DNA of 64,000 nt, taken from the NCBI GenBank assembly GCA_035496255.1, contig DATJEU010000071.1, positions 29,338-93,337 of the forward strand, read 5' to 3'. This document shows positions 25,556 to 33,290 of this stretch, piece after piece. Position 1 is the first letter of the stretch; each line of letters begins with the position of its first letter. The translations under genes and the position numbers were made by a program. Source of the DNA: Gp6-AA40 sp035496255 (lineage in GTDB: Bacteria; Acidobacteriota; Vicinamibacteria; Vicinamibacterales; UBA2999). The notes below the pieces were generated by a model. The model searched no databases. It saw only the letters and a list, made by a program, of their open reading frames with translations, and was not told where the DNA came from.

Positions 25556-27940
25556 TTATGCGATCGCTGTACGAGCGACCAGTTGCTTGACGGCCCGCGC
25601 GAGTTCGTCGGGCGCGATCGGTTTCACCAGGTGCAGATCGAAACCCGCCTGCAGGATTTCACGCCGCTCGTCCGCGCCGGCGTGCGCGGTCACTGCCGCC
25701 GCCGGCAGCGCCGCCAGCCGCGGCTCACCGCTGGCGCGAATCCGTCGAATCAGCGAACATCCATCCTCGCCCGGCATCGCGATGTCGGCCAGCAGCACGT
25801 CGTAGCGCGAGCCGCGCAGTCGCTCGTACGCCTCCGGCGCCGATGCCGCCGTCGTCACGTCGGCACCACAGTGCTTCAGCGCAAACGCCATCAGTTCCAG
25901 CGTGGCCGGTTCGTCGTCTACCGCCAGTACCCGCACGTCGTCGAGCCGCGTCCATACCACCGGCTCCTTCTGGGCAGGTGCGGCCGGCTGTTCGGCACGT
26001 GCGGCACGCGTCTCACCGGACGCAAGCGGAAGCCGCACATGAAAGGATGCCCCCTCGCCGCTACCGGCGCTCGACGCGGTGATCGAGCCGCCGTGCGCAT
26101 CCACGAGTTGACGGGCAATCGCCAGGCCGAGTCCAAGACCGCCGTAGGCGCGGGTGCTCGTGCTGTCGGCCTGCCGGAAGCGATCGAAGACGTGCGGCAG
26201 GAACGCCGGATCGATGCCGATGCCGCTGTCGGTGATCGTGATGTCGGCGGCGCCGTCGATCACGCGGGTGGTGACGTCGACGCGGCCGTCCCGCGGTGTG
26301 AACTTCAGCGCGTTGCCGATGATGTTGAAGAGCACCTGCTCCAGCCGGCGCCGGTCCCCGCGGACGACGGCCGATTCAACGCAGGAGAAGTGCAGTTCGA
26401 CGCCGTTCGATGCCGCAACCGGCGTGAGCGATTCGACCACGGCGCCCACGACTTCGCCCGATTGCACGTCCTGGCGATCCAGCGTGGCGATGCCCGCGGC
26501 GATCCGCGAGACGTCGAGCAGATCATCGATCAACTTGGCCTGGCGTGTGGCGTTGTCCTGGATCGATCTTGCCGCGCGCTGGCCGAGTGCCGCGTCGAGC
26601 CCGGTCTTCTGCAGCATCGCCGACCATCCGAGCACCGCATTGAGCGGCGTGCGGAGCTCGTGAGACACGATCGAGAGGAACTCATCCTTCAGCCGGCTTG
26701 CCGCCTCGGCCTCGCTGCGCGCGCGCTGCGCCGATTCATAAAGGCGCGCGCGATCCAGTGCCTGCGTGCAGTGCTGCGCCACCGACACGAGCAACGTCCG
26801 ATACTCGTCGTCGAAATTGACCGGGACGCTGAAGTCGAACCGCAGGACGCCGACCACGGCGCCGTCGATCACGAGCGGCAGCGCCGCGGAGGATTCGAAG
26901 CCGCCATCAGCCGCCCGCGATGCCGACCGCCAGAAGCGCTCCTGGGCCTCGGCCCACGAACTGACGAATACCGGCGCGTGCGTCGTGACCGCTTCCACTT
27001 CGTACAAACCCGGTTCGATCTCGAGGCAATCCGCCGGGTCGGCGTCCGGCTGATGTCCGTCACCGTCAGCGCAGGTGAGCACATGAAACTGTGTCTGCGC
27101 TTCGTCGAGCATCAGCACGTCGCCAGCGCTCGCGCCGACGACCACGGTCGCATGCTCGACGATGGCGGCGGCGACCGCCTGCGTGTTGACGGCTTCCGAC
27201 AGCCGCGCCGTCATCGTGTGAAGCCGGGTAGTGCGGGTGGCAAGCGCGCGGTAACGCGTCTCGCTGGCGCGCAACGCCAGCTCGGTCTGCTGCCGGCGAA
27301 CCAGTTCCTGGTCGGCCCGTGCGCGGAGCGTTTCCGCTTCTACGCGCGCGCGATGATCGGCTTCCTGTCCCGATGTGCGCTCGAGCGCCCGGCCGGCGTG
27401 ACCCGCCACCGCCACCAGCAGCGCGTGATCGCCTTCGGTCAGCGTTCGCCGGTGCGAAAAGTCGATCCGTACGATCGCCGCCACGTCACGCCGCGCGATG
27501 ATCGGCACGAAGGCGATTGGTGCGCCCGCCGACTCGATCACGAGGGGGTGGCGACCGTTCACCGCATCGGTCGTGTGCTCTGCCGGAAACAGCTCGCCGG
27601 CGCTCTTGAGACGATCTTCGTACCCGGCCGAGCGGGTCAGGGTGGGTATGCCGTCCTGCAGGGTCCCGACCGCGCCCGCGTCGCCGCGGAGCGCGTGCAG
27701 CGCTTCGTGCAGCGCGACATCGAGCGCCTCGTCCGATCGCCGGACGCGCGCGAACGCGCCGGCCAGGTCGGCGAGCCGGTCGGCATGCCTCGCCGCTTCT
27801 TCAGCGGCATTGCGGCGCCGGCGCTCCGCCCGCAGCGTCCATCGGGTCCTCAGGACCGCGACGACCGCGACGGCCACGATCAGGACATCCAACCACCGGT
27901 GCAACATGTAACGGATCTGGGTGCGGCTCGAACCGAGCAA
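25556..27940 (-). CDS. Membrane-anchored hybrid histidine kinase with GAF domains and C-terminal receiver
   Basis: The 794-residue protein has an N-terminal transmembrane helix (about 17-32), a coiled-coil and two GAF-like sensor regions (about 70-190 and 250-390). HisKA follows with the phospho-accepting His427 in SIVSHELRTPLN, then an ATPase domain (NIIGNALKF, DSGIGIDP, GGLGLGLAI). A receiver domain at about 675-790 has Asp719 in LLADIAMPGEDG and a conserved Lys in LVKPIAP. The phosphate can therefore pass from His to the attached receiver. No partner regulator is adjacent. Signal unknown. The whole gene also has a long antisense open frame, which is a GC artefact. Confidence 0.93.
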   Translation of the reverse strand: MLGSSRTQIRYMLHRWLDVLIVAVAVVAVLRTRWTLRAERRRRNAAEEAARHADRLADLAGAFARVRRSDEALDVALHEALHALRGDAGAVGTLQDGIPTLTRSAGYEDRLKSAGELFPAEHTTDAVNGRHPLVIESAGAPIAFVPIIARRDVAAIVRIDFSHRRTLTEGDHALLVAVAGHAGRALERTSGQEADHRARVEAETLRARADQELVRRQQTELALRASETRYRALATRTTRLHTMTARLSEAVNTQAVAAAIVEHATVVVGASAGDVLMLDEAQTQFHVLTCADGDGHQPDADPADCLEIEPGLYEVEAVTTHAPVFVSSWAEAQERFWRSASRAADGGFESSAALPLVIDGAVVGVLRFDFSVPVNFDDEYRTLLVSVAQHCTQALDRARLYESAQRARSEAEAASRLKDEFLSIVSHELRTPLNAVLGWSAMLQKTGLDAALGQRAARSIQDNATRQAKLIDDLLDVSRIAAGIATLDRQDVQSGEVVGAVVESLTPVAASNGVELHFSCVESAVVRGDRRRLEQVLFNIIGNALKFTPRDGRVDVTTRVIDGAADITITDSGIGIDPAFLPHVFDRFRQADSTSTRAYGGLGLGLAIARQLVDAHGGSITASSAGSGEGASFHVRLPLASGETRAARAEQPAAPAQKEPVVWTRLDDVRVLAVDDEPATLELMAFALKHCGADVTTAASAPEAYERLRGSRYDVLLADIAMPGEDGCSLIRRIRASGEPRLAALPAAAVTAHAGADERREILQAGFDLHLVKPIAPDELARAVKQLVARTAIA

Positions 27941-28045
27941 GCGCCACGCCGAAGTATGCCACCTCTATGTTGTTGAGCCGGCGCAGTCTGGATCGCGTGA
28001 TGTAAAAATTTCTTCCCGCGGCGTCGGCGGAGCATCCACTGCCGG

Positions 28046-28474
28046 TTACGTTTTTGCCAGTTTCTCGGGATGCTTGCGAAGATAGGCCCGCACGAACGGA
28101 CAGACGACGACCAACTGCAGTCCCTCCGCGTGTGCCCGATCGATGGCGGTTTCAGCCAGCAGATCGCCCAGCTGCCGGCCCCGCAGCGCCGGCGGCACCT
28201 CGGTATGCATCAGGACGAGCGAGCCCGGTCGCCGCTCGTATTGCAGGAATCCAACCTCGCCGTCCACGGTGACTTCGAACTGTTGTGCTTCGACGTGGTC
28301 CACGACCAGCGGCGCGCTCGAAGGGCCCGGCTTCGCGCGGGCAGTCCTGGCGGGATCGCCCTCCTGCGCGACATGAACGCCGGTTTCGACGGTATTCGCC
28401 GGCGGGTCGCTGGCCGGAAATGTCTCCTCGAGTGTCTCGTCCAACGCCTCGTCGGTCTCGTCGTGGTCGGTCAC
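28046..28474 (-). CDS. GNAT-like (YjdJ-type) N-acetyltransferase with acidic N-terminal tail
   Basis: The start is taken as GTG 28474, giving 142 residues. GTG 28507 would overlap the phosphoesterase gene and add eleven residues with no support. Residues 1-30 are acidic and contain the widespread ETFPASDPPA motif. The C-terminal 90 residues match the compact YjdJ-type GNAT domain: FEVTVDGEVGFLQYERRPG, LMHTEVPPALRGRQLGDLLAETAIDRA, and the VVVCPFVRAYLRKHPE ending. These proteins are thought to acetylate small amines or proteins; the substrate is unknown. The gene lies 4 bases downstream of the phosphoesterase gene, so they are probably co-transcribed. Confidence 0.85.
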   Translation of the reverse strand: MTDHDETDEALDETLEETFPASDPPANTVETGVHVAQEGDPARTARAKPGPSSAPLVVDHVEAQQFEVTVDGEVGFLQYERRPGSLVLMHTEVPPALRGRQLGDLLAETAIDRAHAEGLQLVVVCPFVRAYLRKHPEKLAKT

Positions 28475-28478
28475 AGCA

Positions 28479-29408
28479 CTATTGTTTCTTGTCGGTCGGC
28501 TGCGCACCAGCGGGGTTCCCCTGCCGTCCGCCGCCCGACGTCCCGATCACCCGATTCGAGTCGCTCGATTTCGTCACCACGCCGGCATCGAGTGTCTTAC
28601 CCGTGTCGGAGATCGTCTGGTACGACAGGTTGTTGCCGTCGATCTCGACGAGCATGAACGCGTACCCCTGATCGAAGCCAGCGGCTTTCAGCGGTGACGG
28701 ATTGATGTCGCCCTCGCGCAGCTTCGCCGAGCTTCCGGCAATGAAATAGACAACGCCCTTCTGCGGCGCGATGCGTTCGTAGAAGTGCTCGTGGCCGGTG
28801 AACACCACGTTGACGTGGTACTTGACGAACAACGGTTCCAGCTGCTCGCGAAGCACGGTCGACGAGCCGTGCGATCCGCCGGACGAGTACGGTGGGTGAT
28901 GGAAGAAGCAGATCTTCCAGTCCGAACCGCTGGCCGCCAGTTCCTTCTCGAACCACTGGAGCTGGGTCTCGTCCATGTAGTTGCTGTCGAGCGCGAAGAA
29001 ACGGACGTTGGCCGTCAGCGACGGCTTGAACGTGTAGTACCGCTCACCGCTCATGTTGAACGGCTTGTAGAACCGCTCGTTGGGATCGTCGTGGTTGCCG
29101 AGCGACGCATAGAACTTCACGCCGCCATCGAGCAGCGGCCGGTACGGCACTTCGAATTTCTTCTTGTAGTCCTTCGTGCTGCTGCCACCGTACAGGTTGT
29201 CGCCCACCATGATGATGAACGGGAACTGGAACGTCTTCCGATAGGCCTCGATCTGCTGCGCGACTGCCAACTGGTGCCGGTCGCCGGTGCCCGTGTCGCC
29301 GATCACGGCAAATTTGATCGAGCCGTTCTTGTTCGGCAGGCGCAGGTCCTGCGCCATCGCGAGCGTGCCGGTCGTGGCGACTACGAGTGCAATGACAAGA
29401 CGGCGCAT
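28479..29408 (-). CDS. Exported metallophosphoesterase (purple acid phosphatase-like)
   Basis: The 309-residue protein has a signal peptide (MRRLVIALVVATTGTLAMAQ) and the metal-binding motifs of calcineurin-type phosphoesterases in order: GDTGTGDRHQ, GDNLYGG, GNHDD, FFHHPPYSSGGSHG and GHEHFYER. The last third ends with VVTKSSDSNRVIGTSGGGRQ. The closest general type is tartrate-resistant acid phosphatase-like enzymes that hydrolyse phosphate esters in the periplasm. An 11-base gap separates it from the secreted-protein gene upstream, and the GNAT gene follows, making a likely three-gene unit. Confidence 0.92.
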   Translation of the reverse strand: MRRLVIALVVATTGTLAMAQDLRLPNKNGSIKFAVIGDTGTGDRHQLAVAQQIEAYRKTFQFPFIIMVGDNLYGGSSTKDYKKKFEVPYRPLLDGGVKFYASLGNHDDPNERFYKPFNMSGERYYTFKPSLTANVRFFALDSNYMDETQLQWFEKELAASGSDWKICFFHHPPYSSGGSHGSSTVLREQLEPLFVKYHVNVVFTGHEHFYERIAPQKGVVYFIAGSSAKLREGDINPSPLKAAGFDQGYAFMLVEIDGNNLSYQTISDTGKTLDAGVVTKSSDSNRVIGTSGGGRQGNPAGAQPTDKKQ

Positions 29409-29419
29409 GATCCTCCCTC

Positions 29420-30046
29420 CTACCGGATCGCGTTCGGGATGAAGTCCACGATGAGGTTGGCGTCGACGTCGCGCAGAATCAGGTTCCTGTTGATGATGCG
29501 GTACTCGACGTCCTTCGGCAGCGTCGGCAGCGCCGCAAGCAGGTTCGCGGGCACCGTCGGCAACGGATTACCTTCCGGGTACCTGGCGTTCACCTTCAGC
29601 GGCACCGGCTTCGGCTTGCCCTCGTCGCCTTCCTCACCGAAGTCTTCCTTCAACTCCTCTTTGACCTCACCGGCGTGCCGGCCCTTCACTTCCGGATTGA
29701 GCAGACGACGGAACTCGGCGGCAATCGCCGGCGTGAAGATGTCGCCGTGCTTCGCGTCCCTGCGCGTAGTGCGAATGGTGTTCGCGAGCGCTTCCTGCTT
29801 CGCCTTGATCTCGGCCGGGTCGTTCACCGGCTTCTGCTCGGCACCGACGGCCTTTTCGAGCCCCCGCTGATACTTGATGTAGTGCTCGACCCGTTGCTGA
29901 AAGTCCTTCAGCACTACCGAATTCACCGCGACTGGCGGGTTCGCCGGCGGTTTCGGCTTCGCGGATTGCGCACCCGCGATCAGCGGACCGCCGGTCATCG
30001 TGACCGCCAGCGTCATCGCACCGACGAAACGGTTGACGTCGCGCAT
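29420..30046 (-). CDS. Secreted protein of unknown function
   Basis: The ATG at 30046 is chosen because GGAGGG precedes it at good distance and a signal peptide follows (FVGAMTLAVTMTGGPLIAGAQ). The ATG at 30082 would add twelve residues before the signal. The 208-residue product has a helical middle (DFQQRVEHYIKYQRGLEK, an acidic KEELKEDFGEEGDEGKPK stretch) and a C-terminal part ending YRIINRNLILRDVDANLIVD, where the last strands look conserved in design. I do not recognise the family. It is encoded just upstream of the exported phosphoesterase. Confidence 0.82.
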   Translation of the reverse strand: MRDVNRFVGAMTLAVTMTGGPLIAGAQSAKPKPPANPPVAVNSVVLKDFQQRVEHYIKYQRGLEKAVGAEQKPVNDPAEIKAKQEALANTIRTTRRDAKHGDIFTPAIAAEFRRLLNPEVKGRHAGEVKEELKEDFGEEGDEGKPKPVPLKVNARYPEGNPLPTVPANLLAALPTLPKDVEYRIINRNLILRDVDANLIVDFIPNAIR

Positions 30047-30110
30047 GGGTGATCCCTCCACAGGAGCCATGCACGTCCACAATTCGTGCCTCCAGTGAAG
30101 GAACAGCTCG

Positions 30111-30548
30111 TCAGCGGACGGCTAGATGGTCGACGACGCCGGCCACTCCCGCCGTCTCGCGCGCAAGCTGCACGACGCGCTGGTGCTGCGCCGTCGACGA
30201 CACATGGCCGGAGAGCGTGACGGTCGAACCGTCAGTGTGCACGTCCACCGCCGTACCTTTGAGCGTGTCGTCGAGTGCGATTTTCGATTTCACCTTCGCG
30301 GTGAGCTTCGTCTCGCCGAGTGCGGCATTGGCGCGTGCGGCGCTGTCCGCGACTTCCTCACCGATCCTGGCTCCCGTCTCGCGCGCTCGTTCCGTGCGCT
30401 CGCTGCTGGCCGTGCCCGACGTGCCGACCGACGCATCCGGATGACCGACGACGGGCGATCCACCCCAGTGGTAGCCGAAGAAGAATGCGGCGACCACGAT
30501 CAGGATCACGACAACGAGCACCAGGCGAATCAATCCCCTCAACATCAC
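30111..30548 (-). CDS. BON-domain protein with N-terminal membrane anchor
   Basis: The 145-residue protein has an N-terminal membrane helix (residues 5-25, LIRLVLVVVILIVVAAFFF), a Ser/Thr/Glu-rich linker, and a BON domain at about 78-145: TAKVKSKIALDDTLKGTAVDV, VTLSGHVSSTAQHQRVVQLA, and GVAGVVDHLAVR. BON domains of this kind bind phospholipid or envelope surfaces and are often induced by osmotic stress; that role is inferred here. It is separated by 64 bases from the secreted-protein gene downstream. Confidence 0.88.
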   Translation of the reverse strand: MMLRGLIRLVLVVVILIVVAAFFFGYHWGGSPVVGHPDASVGTSGTASSERTERARETGARIGEEVADSAARANAALGETKLTAKVKSKIALDDTLKGTAVDVHTDGSTVTLSGHVSSTAQHQRVVQLARETAGVAGVVDHLAVR

Positions 30549-30626
30549 CGCACCTCACTGCTGCGCTCGCGCTGAGCCTCTTCGGCGAACCAATGCAGCG
30601 CACGCGCCACGGCCCTGTCGCCGTAG

Positions 30627-30647
30627 AGGCCGGCCTTCAGGTCGGCC
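30627..30647. repeat. Dispersed hairpin element, copy 3
   Basis: GTAGAGGCCGGCC, TTCA and GGTCGGCC form an 8-bp stem with one mismatch. It lies in the 184-base gap between divergent genes at 30548 and 30733 and matches the copies at 9202 and 45272. Confidence 0.6.
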
Positions 30648-30732
30648 CGGGCCGCTGAGCATCGGCATCACCGTTTCCGCAGAAGTCGGTGCGCGTTTAC
30701 CCAACGAGGTACTCACGGTTCACAGTTGAAGG

Positions 30733-31077
30733 ATGAAAGGCATAACAATTCGTCGCTCGATTACCTCAGCAATGCAGGCACGGCCCTTGCTGCCGTCACC
30801 AACTGTGAAGGTGCGCCTCACGAAGAAGTTCGCGGAGCAGATCGACGGTGTTCGCCTCGAGGGGCACCACATCGGCGATGTGATTGATCTGCCCGAGACT
30901 CAGGCGCGTCTGCTCCTTGCCGAAGATTGGGCCACCACGGAAGAGCGACGCCACCTTCACGTCGATCCGCCGCTTGAACGTCGTCACCACGAGACGACTT
31001 CCCGGGCCGCAGATGATTCGCGGCGCGATCGCCCGTCGAGAGAGCCCGACGATAAGGAGCCCTCGCGGGCCAGCTGA
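30733..31077 (+). CDS. Small basic protein of unknown function
   Basis: The frame gives 114 residues from ATG 30733; GTG 30805 (VKVRLTKKF) is an alternative. The core VKVRLTKKFAEQIDGVRLE and VGDVIDLPETQARLLLAEDWA pattern (with HHIG before DVIDL) resembles short acidobacterial proteins next to regulators. The last 40 residues are rich in Arg, Glu and Asp and probably disordered. It has no signal peptide. Spacing to the next gene is 43 bases. Function unknown; moderate certainty that it is expressed. Confidence 0.6.
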   Translation: MKGITIRRSITSAMQARPLLPSPTVKVRLTKKFAEQIDGVRLEGHHIGDVIDLPETQARLLLAEDWATTEERRHLHVDPPLERRHHETTSRAADDSRRDRPSREPDDKEPSRAS

Positions 31078-31120
31078 GCGAACGCAACCGAGCGGAACGG
31101 ATCTGGCTATCAGTCGAGAT

Positions 31121-32017
31121 GTGAAGCCTCGAGTGAATCTTGCCGACGTACTGACCCATCACCACATCACCCCGCGTGAAGCGGCGACGCTGACGCTGGC
31201 GGTGGCGCACGAGTGGGATCGCCAACGAGCGGTACACGGCCCTCTCGCGTTACCCGATCTCGCCGGCATCGCCTTGACCGAGCGCGGCGACGTCGTGTTC
31301 CTGGTCCAGGCACGAGCTGGCGCAGATGATGACGAGTCCTGCCTTTCGGACTTCCTGGGCGCGTTGCTCAGGGTCGGTGGCGATCCCCGGCCGCAGCTGC
31401 CGGCCGCCGCGAGCGAGAGCTTTCGAGCGACGCTCGCCCGTTTCGCCGACGATGACGCGGAAACGCTGCGGACGTTGTACTGGCGTTGCGTGACGCGCCG
31501 GGAGCATCGCTATCCGCGGCGGAAAGCCGCCGTCGCGAAGGTCATACGCCGTGAGCGGCGTGCGAGTCCGGAACAAATCGCCGAACTCCGTCGAAGCGTG
31601 CGTGCGCTCGAGCAACGGGTGTTCAGATACGAATACCGCCGGACGCAGTTGCGAACGTCGCTGGTGCGACCGGGCGACATCACGGCGGCACGGTTCGCCG
31701 TGGCCGCCGCGGTGCTCCTGTTGATTCTGGCCGGCGCGTTCACCATTCACTCTGATGCAACCGTGCCCGGCGACCTGGTGGCCTCCAGCGCCGCGCCCGC
31801 CATCATGGCGGAGGCGTCAGCGGAACCACGCGCGGTTCCGCAAAAGATTTCGACGCTGGACGTTGCGCCTTCGGCCGCTCCTCTCGACGCGGCGGTGCCG
31901 CGGACCAGCCGTGCGAAACATCACGCGCCAAAGACCGCGACGCGTACCGCTCCGGCACGGTCGCCGATGGCCACGATTGCGGGAGGCACGCGCGGGATCG
32001 CCTGGCTTCAGCGATAA
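31121..32017 (+). CDS. Unknown protein with a single C-terminal-half transmembrane helix
   Basis: From GTG 31121 the product has 298 residues. The first 180 residues are soluble and look like a globular cytoplasmic domain with an internal leucine-rich pattern (ADVLTHHHITPREAATLTLAVA, LAGIALTERGDVVFLVQ). A basic coil region follows (RREHRYPRRKAAVAKVIRR), then one membrane helix (FAVAAAVLLLILAGAFTI), then an Ala/Pro/Thr-rich tail of about 80 residues probably outside the membrane. The layout resembles a one-pass signalling or anti-sigma-like protein, but no such domain is recognisable. Its reading frame has no ATG near the start, so the GTG is tentative. Confidence 0.7.
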   Translation: MKPRVNLADVLTHHHITPREAATLTLAVAHEWDRQRAVHGPLALPDLAGIALTERGDVVFLVQARAGADDDESCLSDFLGALLRVGGDPRPQLPAAASESFRATLARFADDDAETLRTLYWRCVTRREHRYPRRKAAVAKVIRRERRASPEQIAELRRSVRALEQRVFRYEYRRTQLRTSLVRPGDITAARFAVAAAVLLLILAGAFTIHSDATVPGDLVASSAAPAIMAEASAEPRAVPQKISTLDVAPSAAPLDAAVPRTSRAKHHAPKTATRTAPARSPMATIAGGTRGIAWLQR

Positions 32018-32089
32018 CGAAGAGACGAAGAGCACGACACTCACGTCCTCCGCAACCTCCATTACGATCGTTCGCAGCGGAGAGAACCC

Positions 32090-32788
32090 CTGAGAATCGA
32101 CGCTACGAGCCTCGACTATCCGATCCTGGCGGCGCTCTACACCAATCACGCGATGTTCGCCGAGGGTGGACCGTTGGCGAAACGGTACCCGTCGGACATC
32201 GCTCCGTTCGCCGCGGTGAGCGACGATTCGATCGAAGCCGGAGCGGCGCTGCGCGCGCTGGTGCCAGCCGACGCACCGGTGATTCTGTTTGCTCCGGCTC
32301 CGGTTGCGGCACCTGAGGGTCTCGAAGCGACCGTCCTTGGATCGATGCACCAGATGGTCGCGACCAGGACACTCGAACCGTCGCCCGTTGACGTGAACGT
32401 GTTACCGCTCGGTGCCACCGACGTTCCGGATATGCAGCGCCTGACGACCCTCACCCGCCCTGGCCCCTTCGGCCCGCGCACGTACCTGCTGGGCAGATAC
32501 ATCGGCATTCGGGTCGCCGGTCAGCTGGTGGCGATGGCTGGAGAACGCCTTCGCCTTTCCGGTCACACCGAGATCAGCGCCGTGTGCGTTCATCCTGAGC
32601 ACCGGCGCAAGGGGTACGCGCAGGTATTGATCGCCGATCTCGTACACCATCTCGGACGCCGGGGGATCACGCCGTTTCTCCACGTGATCAGCGACAACCG
32701 CTCGGCGATCGCGCTCTACGAGCAACTCCAGTTCAAGACCCGGCGCCGCCTGTACGCCACCGCCCTCACGCACTCCAGCAGCCGCTGA
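32090..32788 (+). CDS. GNAT family N-acetyltransferase, probable CTG start
   Basis: The first ATG in this frame (32153) cuts into the fold. The frame runs upstream without a stop and reaches CTG 32090 just after GGAGAG (32079-32084), giving a 232-residue protein that opens LRIDATSLDYPILAALYTN. The C-terminal half carries the acetyl-CoA site ISAVCVHPEHRRKGYAQVLI with the R/QxxGxG/A pattern, followed by PFLHVISDNRSAIALYEQLQF, the usual end of FR47-like GNAT domains. Acceptor unknown. The gene stands alone, 109 bases before the BlaI gene. Confidence 0.85.
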   Translation: MRIDATSLDYPILAALYTNHAMFAEGGPLAKRYPSDIAPFAAVSDDSIEAGAALRALVPADAPVILFAPAPVAAPEGLEATVLGSMHQMVATRTLEPSPVDVNVLPLGATDVPDMQRLTTLTRPGPFGPRTYLLGRYIGIRVAGQLVAMAGERLRLSGHTEISAVCVHPEHRRKGYAQVLIADLVHHLGRRGITPFLHVISDNRSAIALYEQLQFKTRRRLYATALTHSSSR

Positions 32789-32867
32789 CGCTCGCGTGCC
32801 ATCGATCGGCCTTCATCAGGCACTCGAGGACCTCCCCCGGCGGCCCACCCGATTCTTGTTGCTTAAA

Positions 32868-32888
32868 TTTCTAGCATCATGCTAGAAA
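32868..32888. promoter_or_regulatory. BlaI-type operator palindrome upstream of the BlaI gene
   Basis: TTTCTAGCAT and ATGCTAGAAA are perfect 10-base inverted arms around one base. The site ends 9 bases before the BlaI start codon at 32898, and an AT-rich stretch (TTAAATT) overlaps its left side. Dimeric BlaI/MecI repressors bind such palindromes, so autorepression of the blaI-blaR1-msrP run is the likely role. Confidence 0.8.
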
Positions 32889-32897
32889 CTTACACCG

Positions 32898-33290
32898 ATG
32901 CCGAAGCTGCCGACCCCGGCCTTGAGCCGCCGCGAGCGCGAAATCATGGACATCCTCCACCGCCGCGGCCGCGCCACGGTTCACGAGGTCGTGGCAGAGT
33001 TGTCCGGCAACACGGTCTATTCGACCGTCCGCGCCCAATTGCGCGTGCTCGAGGACAAAGGGCACCTCAGGCACACCGAAGAACAGTTGCGCTACGTGTA
33101 CATGCCTGCCGTTTCGCGGACCAGCGTCCGCCGGTCGGCGCTGAAGCATCTGCTCAATACGTTCTTCGACGGTTCTCCCGGACAGGTCGTCGAAGCACTC
33201 ATTCGCGACGATCCCGCGGCGATCTCCGATGAGGAACTCGAACAGATGGCTCGGCTCGTCCAGGACGCACGGAAGGGGCGCCGGAAATGA
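32898..33290 (+). CDS. blaI: BlaI/MecI family winged-helix repressor
   Basis: The 130-residue protein has the BlaI signature: SRREREIMDILHRRGRATVHEVV, NTVYSTVRAQLRVLEDKGHLRH (recognition helix and wing), YVYMPAVSRTSVRRSALKHLLNTFFDGSP and a helical dimerisation tail. Length matches BlaI. In related systems, the M56 peptidase encoded next to it senses an envelope signal and cuts the repressor. The stop overlaps the peptidase start by four bases. The operator palindrome lies directly upstream. The symbol is given by family; there is no beta-lactamase here. Confidence 0.94.
   Translation: MPKLPTPALSRREREIMDILHRRGRATVHEVVAELSGNTVYSTVRAQLRVLEDKGHLRHTEEQLRYVYMPAVSRTSVRRSALKHLLNTFFDGSPGQVVEALIRDDPAAISDEELEQMARLVQDARKGRRK

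Noticed and set aside
25583..27976. 797-codon open frame opposite the hybrid histidine kinase
   Set aside because: It has low-complexity Arg/Gly/Asp-rich content and no domains, while the minus strand encodes a full kinase. High GC leaves such shadow frames open.
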